A stretch of DNA of 64,000 nt from Sphingomonas sp. NBWT7 (GCF_014217605.1 NZ_CP043639.1:2813501-2877500), one strand, 5' to 3'. Shown: positions 18,711-29,260, counted from the stretch's first letter. Notes: a model not told the origin generated them from the letters alone. Made by a program: numbers and translations.

Positions 18711-20044
18711 GGCGGCTGCTGCCCTCCGTCGGCCTGCTTGGGCAGGTCGTCGCGATCCTGCTGCTGACGATGGTGATCGAATTCGGCGTGTCGACGCTGA
18801 TGTACGAGCGCGCGAGCGAATTCTCCGTTCGCGACGACGAGGCGCGCCGGCTGGCCGAGCATCTCGTCATCAGCCGCCGCCTGCTCGAGGAACGCGCGCC
18901 GGTGCAGCGCCCGGCGATGGCGGCCGAGCTCACCACCGATCGCTACGAGGTGCATTGGGACGGCATCGCCGATCTGCCGCTCGCGCTCGATCCCGCGCTC
19001 GATGCGACGCGGCAGCAGATCGTCGATTGGGAGCCGAGCCTGCGCACCGGCGACCTGCGGTTGCGACTGATCTCGCCCGGACGCAGCTCGAAGCTGCGCG
19101 GCGCGCTGCGGCTGCGCGACGGCAGCTGGTTGCACTTCCGCACCTTGGCCGCAGTCGCCAAGCTCGATTTCGCGGTCGAGCGGATCGTCCTCGCGCTGGT
19201 GCCGGCGATCGCGCTGATGGTGCTCGGCGGGCTGATGATCCGCCGCACGCTGCTGCCGCTGCGCCGGCTCGCCGCCGCCGCCGACCGCGTCGGGCGCGAT
19301 CCGGTCGGCTCGGTGCCGGAAGACGGGCCGGGCGAAGTGCGCCGCGTGGTCGCCGCGTTCAACCGCATGCAACAGCGTATCGGCGCGCTGATCGACGCGC
19401 GGACGCAGGCGCTCGCCGCGGTCGGCCACGATCTGCGCACCCCGCTCGCACGACTGCGGCTGCGCACGGAAGCGATCGACAGCCGCGAGACGCGCCAGGC
19501 GATCGGCAACGACGTGTCGGAGATGGAGGCGATGATCGCCTCGCTGCTCGCGTTCCTCGGCGGCGATGCCGATCCCGAATCGCCGACCTCGATCGATCTG
19601 GCGGTGATGTGCGCGACGCTGGTCGACGATGCGCAGGATCGCGGGCGCGAGGCGACGTACGAGGGGCCCGACCATTTCGAACTGCGCGTGCGGCGATTGG
19701 CGGTGAAGCGCGCGCTTACCAACCTCGTCGACAATGCGCTGCACTATGGCGATCGCGTCACCGTCGCGCTGGTGCCGGGCGACGGCGAGGTTACCGTTTG
19801 CGTGCGCGACGACGGGCCGGGCATTCCGGAGGCGGAGCTCGCGCACGTCCTCGAACCTTTCGTTCGGCTCGATCCCGCGCGCGGCCGCAACACCGTCGGC
19901 TTCGGTCTCGGCCTTCCGATCGTCGTCCAGGCGATCGAGGCGGAGGCCGGCCGGCTTACCCTGCGCAACCGCTCCGCCGGCGGGCTGGAAGCGTGCGTGA
20001 CGCTGCCGATCACCCGCTACGTCGCGCCCAGAAACACAACGTAA
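18707..20044 (+). CDS. Sensor histidine kinase of the OmpR-partner type
   Basis: The 445-residue inner-membrane kinase has two transmembrane segments (about 8-28 and 160-182) around a periplasmic sensor region of about 130 residues, then a HAMP-like linker, a dimerisation domain with VGHDLRTPLARL (phospho-acceptor His), and an ATPase domain with LTNLVDNALHYG (N box), DDGPGIP (G1) and VGFGLGLPI (G2). The start is a TTG in a TTGA overlap with the response regulator stop, so the pair is translationally coupled. The ligand is unknown; the organisation resembles EnvZ-like kinases. Confidence 0.9.
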   Translation: MRRLLPSVGLLGQVVAILLLTMVIEFGVSTLMYERASEFSVRDDEARRLAEHLVISRRLLEERAPVQRPAMAAELTTDRYEVHWDGIADLPLALDPALDATRQQIVDWEPSLRTGDLRLRLISPGRSSKLRGALRLRDGSWLHFRTLAAVAKLDFAVERIVLALVPAIALMVLGGLMIRRTLLPLRRLAAAADRVGRDPVGSVPEDGPGEVRRVVAAFNRMQQRIGALIDARTQALAAVGHDLRTPLARLRLRTEAIDSRETRQAIGNDVSEMEAMIASLLAFLGGDADPESPTSIDLAVMCATLVDDAQDRGREATYEGPDHFELRVRRLAVKRALTNLVDNALHYGDRVTVALVPGDGEVTVCVRDDGPGIPEAELAHVLEPFVRLDPARGRNTVGFGLGLPIVVQAIEAEAGRLTLRNRSAGGLEACVTLPITRYVAPRNTT

Positions 20045-20132
20045 CAGCGACACAAAACATCACACGGCCGCCCACCGACAGCAACGCGCGGGCGGTAAAT
20101 AGGCTGGTCCATATGTTTTAGGAGCAGCCCCT

Positions 20133-20831
20133 GTGAACGAAGTTATCGGCCGCGTCTTCGATTTCGAGACGAAGGTGTTCGAGGACAGCCGTGCGCTCTA
20201 CTCGAACCTTGCCACCAACGGTCAGAGCCCGAAGGCGCTCATCATCGGCTGCGCCGATTCGCGCATCGTGCCCGAGCAGATTTTGCAGGCACGGCCGGGT
20301 GACCTGTTCGTCTGCCGTAACGCCGGCAACATCGTGCCGCCCTATGCGACGCAGAACGGCGGCGTCACCTCGACGGTCGAATATGCCGTGATGGTGCTCG
20401 GCATCCGCGACATCATCGTGTGCGGCCATTCCGACTGCGGCGCGATGAAGGGCCTTGCGGGCGATCCCGCGAAGCTAGAGGCAATGCCCAACGTCGTCGC
20501 GTGGCTGCGTCATGGCACCGCCGCGCGCCAGGTGGTCGATTCGAGCTATCCCGATCTTGAGGACGGTGACCGGGTCCGCGCCGTCAGCCTGGAAAACGTC
20601 GTCGCGCAGCTCGCGCACCTGCGCACGCACCCGTCGGTCGCCACCGGCATCGCGCGCGGCGAGATCGCGCTGCACGGCTGGTTCGTCGATATCCACAACG
20701 GCCAGATGCTCGCGCTCAACGGCGAGACCAACCGCTTCGAAGTGGTGCGCGGCGATCGCCCGCTGCCCGTCGCGCAGCCCGCGGCGAAGCGCCTTGCCGC
20801 CGACTTCTCCTATCAGGAAGCAGCCGAATGA
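20133..20831 (+). CDS. Beta-class carbonic anhydrase
   Basis: The 232-residue cytosolic zinc enzyme interconverts CO2 and bicarbonate. Zn ligands and the catalytic dyad are visible as CADSR (Cys40, Asp42, Arg44) and HSDCGAMKG (His99, Cys102). The start is a GTG preceded by GGAGCAG. The stop overlaps the ATG of the following SulP transporter by 4 bp, so hydration of CO2 and anion transport are probably coupled, for example in bicarbonate uptake or pH control. Confidence 0.94.
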   Translation: MNEVIGRVFDFETKVFEDSRALYSNLATNGQSPKALIIGCADSRIVPEQILQARPGDLFVCRNAGNIVPPYATQNGGVTSTVEYAVMVLGIRDIIVCGHSDCGAMKGLAGDPAKLEAMPNVVAWLRHGTAARQVVDSSYPDLEDGDRVRAVSLENVVAQLAHLRTHPSVATGIARGEIALHGWFVDIHNGQMLALNGETNRFEVVRGDRPLPVAQPAAKRLAADFSYQEAAE

Positions 20832-22360
20832 AACACGCGACGGTCGAGCGCGCTGGCGTCTCCATTCCATCCCTGAAATTCTTCGGGCGGGATTTCACCG
20901 CCTCGATCGTCGTGTTTCTCGTCGCGATGCCGCTGTGCATGGGCATCGCGGTCGCCTCGGGTGTGGCGCCTGAGAAGGGCCTCATTACCGGTATCATCGG
21001 CGGCATCGTCGTCGGTGCGCTTGCTGGCTCACCGCTGCAGGTGTCGGGGCCCGCTGCGGGTCTCGCCGTGATCGTATTCGAGCTCGTACGTGACAAGGGC
21101 CTGTCTGCACTCGGGCCGATCCTCATCCTCGCCGGCGCGATCCAGGTCGTGGCCGGTATCTTCAAGCTCGGCGGATGGTTCCGCGCGATCAGTCCGGCGG
21201 TGGTGCACGGCATGCTCGCAGGCATCGGCGTGCTGATCGTCGTCGGCCAGTTCCACGTCCTGTTCGACGAGAAGCCATTCTCGTCGGGGCCGGAAAATCT
21301 CGCGGAAATGCCCGGCCGGCTGCTCGGTCTGTCGTTCGGCAACATCCAGGCGACCGAGCTCGCCTTCGTGCTGGCGCTGGTCACGATCGGCACGATGCTG
21401 GCGTGGGAGAAGTTCCGCCCGGCCGCGCTCAAGCTCGTGCCCCCTGCGCTCGTCGGTGTCGTCACCGCGACTGTCGTGTCGGCACTGTTCGGGTTCGACG
21501 TTGCCAAGGTCGCCGTGCCCGCTTCGATCATCGGCGCGATCACCCCGCCGGAAGCCGGCTTCCTGTCGCGCTTCCTCGATCCCAGTATCATCGCCGCCGC
21601 GCTCGCGATCGCCTTCATCGCCTCGGCCGAAACGCTGCTGTCGGCGGCGGCGGTCGACAAGATGCACGATGGCGTGCGTACGGACTACAACAAGGAATTG
21701 CGCGCACAGGGCGTCGGCAATCTGCTGTGCGGATTCGCCGGATCGCTGCCGATGACGGGCGTGATCGTCCGCTCCTCCGCCAACGTTCAGGCAGGCGCGA
21801 TCACGCGCGCGTCGGCGATGATGCACGGCGTGTGGATCCTCGGCTTCGTCGCGCTGCTGCCCTGGCTGCTGCGCACGATCCCGATGGCGGCGCTCGGCGC
21901 GGTGCTGGTCGTCACCGGCTGGCGGCTGGTCAGCGTCAAGCACGCGCAGCACCTCTATCGCGACTATGGGCTGATGCCCGTCGCGATCTGGGCGGCGACG
22001 CTGTTCATGGTCGTCGCGACCGATCTGCTGACCGGCGTGCTCGTCGGGATCGGGCTGACGGTGCTCGAGCTGATCCCGAACCTGCGCCGCCTGCGGCTCA
22101 AGGTGTTCGAGCAGCGCGACGGTGAGGCGCACGCGATCTCGCTCGACGGCGCGGCGACGTTCGTCACGCTGCCCAAGCTGTCGGCGACGCTCGATCGCGT
22201 GCCGTCGGGCGCGCCGGTGCGGCTCGACGTGTCGAAGCTCGACGCGGTCGACCACACCACGGCGGAACTGCTGCGCGACTGGTTTCAGCGCCGCAAGGCC
22301 GCCGGCACGCCGGTCGAGCTTCGCGGTCAGCGTGGCCGGATCGCCACACTCGGCGCATGA
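20828..22360 (+). CDS. SulP family inorganic anion transporter coupled to carbonic anhydrase
   Basis: The 510-residue protein has the SulP architecture: about 12 hydrophobic segments (about 25-430) and a C-terminal STAS-like domain (about 440-505, with LDVSKLDAVDHTTAELL). The N-terminal region FFGRDFTASIVVFLVAMPLCMGIA and the motif SAETLLSAAAVDKMHDG are typical of the branch that often pairs with carbonic anhydrases. Bicarbonate is the likely substrate given the 4-bp overlap with the carbonic anhydrase gene, but sulfate cannot be excluded from sequence. Confidence 0.88.
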   Translation: MKHATVERAGVSIPSLKFFGRDFTASIVVFLVAMPLCMGIAVASGVAPEKGLITGIIGGIVVGALAGSPLQVSGPAAGLAVIVFELVRDKGLSALGPILILAGAIQVVAGIFKLGGWFRAISPAVVHGMLAGIGVLIVVGQFHVLFDEKPFSSGPENLAEMPGRLLGLSFGNIQATELAFVLALVTIGTMLAWEKFRPAALKLVPPALVGVVTATVVSALFGFDVAKVAVPASIIGAITPPEAGFLSRFLDPSIIAAALAIAFIASAETLLSAAAVDKMHDGVRTDYNKELRAQGVGNLLCGFAGSLPMTGVIVRSSANVQAGAITRASAMMHGVWILGFVALLPWLLRTIPMAALGAVLVVTGWRLVSVKHAQHLYRDYGLMPVAIWAATLFMVVATDLLTGVLVGIGLTVLELIPNLRRLRLKVFEQRDGEAHAISLDGAATFVTLPKLSATLDRVPSGAPVRLDVSKLDAVDHTTAELLRDWFQRRKAAGTPVELRGQRGRIATLGA

Positions 22361-22438
22361 GAGGACTGGGAAACGTTTTGATACGGTTCAGCAACAATCA
22401 AGATGTAATGCTGCGATAGGGTAGTAGTCAGCCGGCCA

Positions 22439-22476
22439 GCCCGCGACCGCTTCCTACGGGAAGGAGGAGCGCGGGC
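22439..22476 (+). promoter_or_regulatory. Leader stem-loop before the TorF porin
   Basis: GCCCGCG (22439-22445) pairs with CGCGGGC (22470-22476). Inside it CTTCC-TACG-GGAAG forms a tight hairpin. The structure ends 40 nt before the porin start, whose strong AGGAGG site is separate. It could be a stabilising or regulatory leader element, or the terminator of the SulP operon without a T tract. Confidence 0.35.
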
Positions 22477-22516
22477 GGATCGGAAGCAGGAGGAGCCTCT
22501 GCCAACAGGAGGTTCC

Positions 22517-23365
22517 ATGATGATCTTCAAGTATCTCCCCGCCGCTGTCCTAGCAGCGCTTGCCCTTCCCGCTACCGCGCAGGACGCCGATCCGCCCAAG
22601 CCGATCACCGTCAGCGGCAGCGTCGGCCTCGTCTCCGACTATCGCTTCCGCGGCGTATCGCAGAGCGACGAGAACCTCGCCGTCCAAGGCGGTCTTACCA
22701 TTGCGCACGAGAGCGGCGTCTATATCGGCACCTGGGGCTCGAACCTCGCCGGCTGGGGCACGTTCGGCGGCTCGAATATGGAGCTCGACCTGATCGCCGG
22801 CTACAAGACGACGGTCGACGATCTAACCATCGACGTCGGCGCGACCTGGTACATGTATCCCGGCGGCTTCAACAACACCGACTTTATCGAGCCGTACGTC
22901 AAGGTATCGGGCACCGCCGGTCCCGCCAGCCTGACGGTCGGCCTCGCCTACGCCCCCAAGCAGGAAGCGCTGGGCGCGTGGTATTTCAACGGTACCTCGG
23001 CGGCGAACGGCGTGTACGACGATCCGGGCGACAAGAACGACAACCTCTACGTCTGGGTCGACGGTGCCGCCGCGATCCCCAGCACGCCGCTGACGCTGAA
23101 GGGGCATATCGGCTTCTCCAACGGCAATTCGGGCCTCGGCCCGTTCGCGACCAGCGTCGCGCCGACCGGCGAGTATATCGACTGGCTGGTGGGCGCCGAC
23201 TTCGCGATCCCCAACACGCCGCTGACGCTCGGCATCGCCTATACCGATACCGACATCAGCCGCCGCGAGAGCGCGTACCTCCAGCCCAGCTTCAGCAAAG
23301 GGCAGGACGGCACGGGATCGATCGCCGATTCGCAGGTCGTCTTCTCGATCACCGCCGCGTTCTGA
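22517..23365 (+). CDS. TorF family putative outer-membrane porin
   Basis: The 282-residue protein has a Sec signal peptide (cleavage near ATAQ, residue 22) and a beta-barrel-type sequence of alternating strands ending in a terminal aromatic (VVFSITAAF), as outer-membrane proteins do. The segment GLVSDYRFRGVSQSDENLAVQG and the later IDVGATWYMYPGG are hallmarks of the TorF/TIGR02001 family, common in sphingomonads. The solute is unknown. A strong AGGAGG precedes the ATG. A GC-rich hairpin at 23383-23403 probably ends its transcript. It follows the carbonic anhydrase-SulP pair but is separated by 156 bp and probably has its own promoter. Confidence 0.87.
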   Translation: MMIFKYLPAAVLAALALPATAQDADPPKPITVSGSVGLVSDYRFRGVSQSDENLAVQGGLTIAHESGVYIGTWGSNLAGWGTFGGSNMELDLIAGYKTTVDDLTIDVGATWYMYPGGFNNTDFIEPYVKVSGTAGPASLTVGLAYAPKQEALGAWYFNGTSAANGVYDDPGDKNDNLYVWVDGAAAIPSTPLTLKGHIGFSNGNSGLGPFATSVAPTGEYIDWLVGADFAIPNTPLTLGIAYTDTDISRRESAYLQPSFSKGQDGTGSIADSQVVFSITAAF

Positions 23366-23382
23366 CGACGCGGGCGCGCGGG

Positions 23383-23403
23383 CCGGGGGTTTGCTTCCCC
23401 CGG
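23383..23403 (+). terminator. Hairpin after the TorF porin
   Basis: A perfect 7-bp stem CCGGGGG / CCCCCGG with loop TTTGCTT lies 18 bp after the porin stop codon. No T tract follows, so termination is inferred. Confidence 0.45.
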
Positions 23404-23447
23404 TCCGTCACCACATAAGGGGCTGATCCATCTATCGGGAGCAGCCC

Positions 23448-24359
23448 TTGGCTACGCTGGGAATGAGTGCCGCGGAAAAGGACGCCGTTCAGGCGTTCCG
23501 CAAGGACGTGGTCGAACCGTCGATGACCAGCCTGGTCATCATCGATTTCTGGGCGGAATGGTGCGGGCCGTGCAAGGCGCTGACCCCGCTGCTCGAGAAG
23601 GTCGCCGCCGAATACGCCGACAAGGGCGTGATCCTGGCGAAGATCGATACCGACAAGAATCAGTTCATCGCCGCGCAATTCCAGATCCGCTCGATCCCGA
23701 CGGTCTATGCGATGTTCCAGGGTCAGCTTGTCGCCGATCTGACCAATGCGCGCACCGAATCGCAGCTGCGCGCGACGCTCGATCAGCTGCTGCGCCAGCT
23801 GCCGATCACCGGCGAGGCGCAGTCTCAGGAGGCCGAGCTCGAACCGCTGATCGCGATGGGCGAGGACGTGCTGGCCGAAGGCGATGCCGAGCGCGCGCTG
23901 TCCGTGTTCGATCAGCTTGCCGAAATGGCGCCCGAGCATCCCGCTGTCCTGTCCGGCCGCGTCCGCGCCCTGATCGCGGTCGGCGACCATGACGCCGCCG
24001 ATGCGCTGCTCGCCGCGCTGCCCGACGAGGTGGCGAAGCGGCCCGAGCTCGACCGCGCGCGCGCGGCGCTCGCGCTCGCCCGCTCGGCGCCAGCGGTCGA
24101 TGATCTCGCGCCGCTGCGCGCTGCCGCGGCCGCGAACCCCGACGATCTGCAGGCGCGGTTCGATCTCGCCAATGTCGAGATGGCAGCCGGCAATCGCGAC
24201 GCTGCCGCGGACGGCTTCCTCGCCATCACCGCGGCCGAGCGCGACTGGAACGACGGCGCCGCCCGCCAGCAGCTGCTCAAGCTGTTCGAAGTCGTCGGGC
24301 TCGAGGATCCATGGGTGTCGGCGCAGCGCCGGCGCCTGTCCGCGATCCTGTTCGGATGA
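23448..24359 (+). CDS. Thioredoxin-TPR protein of the YbbN/CnoX type
   Basis: The 303-residue protein has an N-terminal thioredoxin domain (about 10-115) with the active site WCGPCK (Cys39, Cys42), followed by tetratricopeptide-like helices (about 130-300). This is the YbbN (CnoX) architecture, a redox-linked holdase chaperone; unlike E. coli YbbN, the CXXC is the classical reducing form. The chosen start is TTG, preceded by GGGA; an in-frame ATG five codons later (23463) is the alternative. Its stop overlaps the LON-domain gene by 4 bp. Confidence 0.88.
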   Translation: MATLGMSAAEKDAVQAFRKDVVEPSMTSLVIIDFWAEWCGPCKALTPLLEKVAAEYADKGVILAKIDTDKNQFIAAQFQIRSIPTVYAMFQGQLVADLTNARTESQLRATLDQLLRQLPITGEAQSQEAELEPLIAMGEDVLAEGDAERALSVFDQLAEMAPEHPAVLSGRVRALIAVGDHDAADALLAALPDEVAKRPELDRARAALALARSAPAVDDLAPLRAAAAANPDDLQARFDLANVEMAAGNRDAAADGFLAITAAERDWNDGAARQQLLKLFEVVGLEDPWVSAQRRRLSAILFG

Positions 24360-24973
24360 CACGGCTCTCGATCTTCCCGCTTCCCGGCGCGCTGCTGTTT
24401 CCCGGCATGCACCTGCCGCTGCACATCTTCGAGCCGCGGTATCGCGCGCTCGTCTCCGACGCGATGGCGCGCGACCGGCGCGTGGCGATGATCCAGCCGC
24501 GGGCGGCCGAGCGCGGCAGCGACGCGCCCCCCGCGCTCTACGACATCGGCTGTGTCGGGCGGATCGCGGAGATCGAGATGCTCGACGACGGTCGCTCGAA
24601 CCTCGTGCTCGAAGGCGTGTCGCTGTTCCGCCTCATCCGCGAGCTCGAAGTGGCGACGCAATTCCGCCAGGTCGAGGCCGAACTGCTGCCGGCACCGGCG
24701 GAGGAAACGCTGTCGCTCGGCGCGCGCGCGTCGCTCGAGGTCGAGGCGCGGCGTTTCGCCGATCGGCAGGGCTATGCGGTCGATTGGGAGGCGGTGTCGC
24801 GGCTCGACGATCAGAGTCTCGTCAACGGCATCGCGCAGATCGCGCCGTTCGACGTCGCGGCGAAGCAGGCGCTGCTCGAGGCGGACGGTATTGCCACGCG
24901 CGCCGACCTGATCGTCCAGTTGATGCAATTCTTTGGCCGGCACGATGGCGATGATCGCGTGACGCTGCAGTGA
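24356..24973 (+). CDS. LON peptidase substrate-binding domain protein
   Basis: The 205-residue protein contains only the N-terminal LON domain: [26 protein letters not shown] at the start, [11 protein letters not shown] and LEGVSLFRL. There is no AAA+ or protease domain. Its function as a stand-alone protein is unestablished. The ATG overlaps the YbbN-type gene stop, and its own stop overlaps the Trm112 GTG, forming a three-gene coupled operon. Confidence 0.88.
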   Translation: MTRLSIFPLPGALLFPGMHLPLHIFEPRYRALVSDAMARDRRVAMIQPRAAERGSDAPPALYDIGCVGRIAEIEMLDDGRSNLVLEGVSLFRLIRELEVATQFRQVEAELLPAPAEETLSLGARASLEVEARRFADRQGYAVDWEAVSRLDDQSLVNGIAQIAPFDVAAKQALLEADGIATRADLIVQLMQFFGRHDGDDRVTLQ

Positions 24974-25206
24974 GCGCGACAGGAACGGGGCGCGCCACGA
25001 TCGATCCGTGGCTGCTCGAACGTTTGGTCTGCCCGCTGACGCGCACGCCGCTGCGGTTAGACGAAGCGGCGTGCGAGCTTGTCTCCACAGCCGCCGGCCT
25101 CGCCTATCCGATCCGCGACGGCGTGCCGGTGATGCTGGTAGAGGTGGCGCGCCGCCTCGGCCCCGATGACGCGGTCAGCGCGCCAGCGTCGGAAACGCAG
25201 CCTTGA
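24970..25206 (+). CDS. Trm112 family protein
   Basis: The 78-residue protein matches the small YcaR/Trm112 family: [18 protein letters not shown] and the C-terminal [19 protein letters not shown]. The eukaryotic member activates tRNA and rRNA methyltransferases; bacterial partners are less clear. Only the first Cys of a zinc-binding pair is obvious here. It starts with GTG overlapping the previous stop, and its 3' end overlaps the convergent msrA gene by 32 bp. Confidence 0.87.
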   Translation: MSATGTGRATIDPWLLERLVCPLTRTPLRLDEAACELVSTAAGLAYPIRDGVPVMLVEVARRLGPDDAVSAPASETQP

Positions 25207-25828
25207 ACGCCGCAACCTTGGGCTTGTCCCACGCGACGATATAGGGGTGCGTCGGGTTACGATCGAAGAACTGCTGGTGGCTCGGCTCGGCGGGGAAGAA
25301 GGCGCCGCTCTCCAGCCTGGTCACGATCGGGCGCTGATAGGCGCCGGTGCGCTGTAGCTGCGCGATATAGGCAGCCGCGACGGCACGCTGCTGCGGCGTC
25401 TGCGGAAAGATCGCCGAGCGATAGCTCGGACCCGTGTCGGGGCCCTGCCGGTTGAGCTGCGTCGGATCATGCGCGATCGAGAAATAGACGCGCAGCAGCG
25501 TGGCGTAACTCACCTGCCGCGGATCGTAGACGACCCGCACGGCCTCGGCGTGCCGCGTCCGCTCGGTCGAGACGGCGGCGTAATTGGCGGTGGCGCGATC
25601 CCCGCCGGCGTAGCCCGAGGTGACGGCGCGTACGCCCTTCACGCGCTCGAACACCGCCTCCATGCCCCAGAAGCAGCCGCCGGCGAACACCGCGGTCTGC
25701 ATGCCCGGGGTGGCGGGCACGTCCTGACGCGCCGCCGGGATCACCACGGCGCGCTCGGCAGGGGCGGGGACGGCAAGCGTCGCGGCGGCGATTGCTACGA
25801 CACTGGCGGGGATCAGGAACTTGCGCAT
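25175..25828 (-). CDS. msrA: Peptide-methionine (S)-S-oxide reductase, exported form
   Basis: The 217-residue protein repairs methionine-S-sulfoxide. The catalytic motif [11 protein letters not shown] contains the nucleophile Cys52, followed by [19 protein letters not shown] and [12 protein letters not shown]. An N-terminal signal peptide (residues 1-24, hydrophobic core [11 protein letters not shown]) implies a periplasmic location rather than the usual cytosolic one. The 3' end overlaps the Trm112 gene on the other strand. Confidence 0.92.
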   Translation of the reverse strand: MRKFLIPASVVAIAAATLAVPAPAERAVVIPAARQDVPATPGMQTAVFAGGCFWGMEAVFERVKGVRAVTSGYAGGDRATANYAAVSTERTRHAEAVRVVYDPRQVSYATLLRVYFSIAHDPTQLNRQGPDTGPSYRSAIFPQTPQQRAVAAAYIAQLQRTGAYQRPIVTRLESGAFFPAEPSHQQFFDRNPTHPYIVAWDKPKVAAFKAAFPTLAR

Positions 25829-25892
25829 GCCGTCAACCTGGGATGCGGACGATGCGACGGAAAGGCCCGGCGAAAGCGTCGAGGCCGATCAC

Positions 25893-26039
25893 TCAGCGCG
25901 GCTGGACCGCCGCGGCGGCGTCGATCGGTGCGCCGGTAACCGGATCGGTCTGCGGCACCAGTGTGAACAACCCGATCCCGCCGAGTACGAAACCACCGGC
26001 GAACTGCCAAAGGAAGCTGGACTTGAGGATACGGGTCAT
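25893..26039 (-). CDS. 48-residue small membrane protein
   Basis: A short gene beginning MTRILKSSFLWQFAGGF has one hydrophobic segment with a GGFVLGGIGL glycine motif (about residues 13-28), then a polar tail ending AAAAVQPR. Gly-rich single-span segments of this kind often mediate helix packing. I recognise no family. The ATG is the first start before the hydrophobic block, and the in-frame upstream extension is Arg/Ala-rich and not protein-like. It lies between msrA and an aminotransferase gene on the same strand with more than 60 bp on each side, so it may have its own promoter. Confidence 0.6.
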   Translation of the reverse strand: MTRILKSSFLWQFAGGFVLGGIGLFTLVPQTDPVTGAPIDAAAAVQPR

Positions 26040-26214
26040 CGGGCTTGCTCTTGTTCTCGTTGATCTGAGCGACCCGAATAGTCGCCCGCTGCTGAACGGC
26101 ATCTTGGCGCGCCGTTCATCGTAGGTTGTCGATCTAGCGACGCACGCGGGGCCACCATAGGCCGAAGGTGGAAAGCAATCGTTTCCGCGATGGCACGCCG
26201 AGGAGGCGCGATCA

Positions 26215-26237
26215 CGGGCGGCGCTGTATGCCGCCCG
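26215..26237 (-). terminator. Hairpin after the aminotransferase gene
   Basis: A perfect 8-bp inverted repeat CGGGCGGC / GCCGCCCG with a 7-nt loop lies just beyond the aminotransferase stop on the reverse strand. There is no T tract. The rest of the 215-bp gap (26040-26254) shows nothing else recognisable. Confidence 0.45.
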
Positions 26238-26254
26238 TTGCTGAACCGTCCGAG

Positions 26255-27481
<1,227 letters not shown>

Positions 27482-29260
27482 CTATAGCGATGCGGCGTCC
27501 GATCTCGCAACCGCAACAATCGCCGACATCAGGCCACGCAGCGCATTGCCGAGGAGGAAGCCGGCTGCGAGATCGGCTGCGCACAGATCATGCTCGACCG
27601 AGCGGCCGGTCTCGATCAGTTCGGCGCGCAGCACGCCGGGCAACAGCCCGCGACGTAGCGGCGGGGTCAGCAACCGGCCATCGCGCGCGACGAAGACGTT
27701 GGTGAAACTTCCCTCGGTGACGAAGCCGTCGGGATCGACGAACACCACCTCGTCCATCCCCGACGCCCGCCGCGCGGCGTCGTAGAAGGCGCGGTCGCTC
27801 GTCTTGTGGCGCAAGCGATGATCGTGCGTCGCCACCGGCAGCGGGACGATCGCCGTGCGAAGCGCCGCCTCGCGAACTGCCGGCAGCGGCGCGACCTCGA
27901 TCGCGATCCCGCCGGCGCGCGCGGCGAGCAGGCGAACGCGCGCGGGATGTCGCAGCCGAAAGGTCGCCGCCTGCAATTCGTTGCGCGCATCGTGCCGGTC
28001 GAAGCGGTAGCCGAGCGCCGCGGCACTGTCGCGCATCCGCGCCAGGTGGCGCTCGAGGAGCAGGAGGCCCTCGGCGGGATCGAAGCGCATCGTCTCGATC
28101 AGGTCGGGATCGTGCTGGCCGTGCGTCAGGAACGCGCCCTTCGCCAGCGCCTCGTCCCACTCGGCATCGGGCTGGCTGTCGGCAACGATCCCGCCGCCTA
28201 GCCCCAGCGCCGCGCGCTGCTCACCGGGGCGTATCAGCAGCGTACGGATCGCGACGTTGAACTGCGCCTCGTCCTTCGCAAGATACCCGATCGATCCCGT
28301 ATAAGCCCCCCGCGGGCCCTGCTCGACGCCTCCGATCACCTGCATCGCGCGTACCTTCGGCGCCCCGGTGATCGATCCGCACGGGAACAGCGCTTCCAGC
28401 ACGTCGATCGCGTCCTTGCCCGCCGCAAGCTCGGCCGTGACGGTGGAGGTCATCTGATGCACGGTTGGAAAGTGCTCGACCTCGAACAGCTTGGGGACCG
28501 CGACGCTCCCCGCCACCGCGACGCGCGACAGATCGTTGCGCATCAGGTCGACGATCATCAGGTTCTCGGCGCGCTGCTTCTCGTCCGCCGCCAGCGCTGC
28601 GGCGGCGGCAACATCCTGCGCCGGGTCCGGCTCGCGCCTGGCGGTCCCCTTCATCGGCCGGCAGACGAGCGCGGTGCCGGCGAGCTGGAAAAACAGCTCG
28701 GGCGAGAAGGAGAGCAGCGTCTCCTCGCCGGTCGCGACGATGCCGCCCCAGCCGGCAGACGCGCGCCCGCGCACCGCGGCGTAGAGCGCCAGCGGATCGC
28801 CGAGGAACGGCACCGCGGCACGAAAGGTGAGATTGGCCTGGTAGATGTCGCCCGCGCGGATCAGCTCGCTGACCTGCGCCAGCATCGCGTCATAGTCGGC
28901 TCGCGTCACGTCGGGGATCGGCGGCGTGATCCGTGCCCCCGCCGGATCGGGGAGCAGCGCGGCCACGTCGCTCACCGCCGCGTGCCCGTCGAACACGCCG
29001 AACCAGACAAGCGGCGTTGGTGCCTTGTGCGGTGTCGCGGCCCTCAACTCGAACGCGGCGCCAGCATCGTACGACAGGAGCCCCGCGACCTCGCGCCCAT
29101 CGCGGATCGCAGCGCGGGCTGCCGCAAGCGCCGGGCGAACCTCTGCCGTGCTGTGCGCGGTGATGATCGCCGCCGGCCGGGTATACAGCCGCGCCGCTGC
29201 GCCGCCGGGCCGAGCGTCGTCGAGCAGCACGAAGGGCGCGGCGGGAAGCGCGATGGCCAT
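27482..29260 (-). CDS. pabBC: Fused aminodeoxychorismate synthase component I and 4-amino-4-deoxychorismate lyase
   Basis: The 592-residue fusion covers two steps of p-aminobenzoate synthesis for folate. The N-terminal chorismate-binding domain (about 60-370) shows KGTARRE, IVDLMRNDLSRVA and GSITGAPKVRAMQ. The C-terminal class IV aminotransferase-like lyase (about 390-592) shows LLLLERHLARMRDSAAALGY, HKTSDRAFYDAAR and VTEGSFTNVF, with Lys as PLP ligand. The start is the ATG giving MAIALPAAPFVLLDD; upstream in-frame codons are Arg-rich and not family-like. It probably shares a transcript with the downstream aminotransferase gene. Confidence 0.9.
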   Translation of the reverse strand: MAIALPAAPFVLLDDARPGGAAARLYTRPAAIITAHSTAEVRPALAAARAAIRDGREVAGLLSYDAGAAFELRAATPHKAPTPLVWFGVFDGHAAVSDVAALLPDPAGARITPPIPDVTRADYDAMLAQVSELIRAGDIYQANLTFRAAVPFLGDPLALYAAVRGRASAGWGGIVATGEETLLSFSPELFFQLAGTALVCRPMKGTARREPDPAQDVAAAAALAADEKQRAENLMIVDLMRNDLSRVAVAGSVAVPKLFEVEHFPTVHQMTSTVTAELAAGKDAIDVLEALFPCGSITGAPKVRAMQVIGGVEQGPRGAYTGSIGYLAKDEAQFNVAIRTLLIRPGEQRAALGLGGGIVADSQPDAEWDEALAKGAFLTHGQHDPDLIETMRFDPAEGLLLLERHLARMRDSAAALGYRFDRHDARNELQAATFRLRHPARVRLLAARAGGIAIEVAPLPAVREAALRTAIVPLPVATHDHRLRHKTSDRAFYDAARRASGMDEVVFVDPDGFVTEGSFTNVFVARDGRLLTPPLRRGLLPGVLRAELIETGRSVEHDLCAADLAAGFLLGNALRGLMSAIVAVARSDAASL

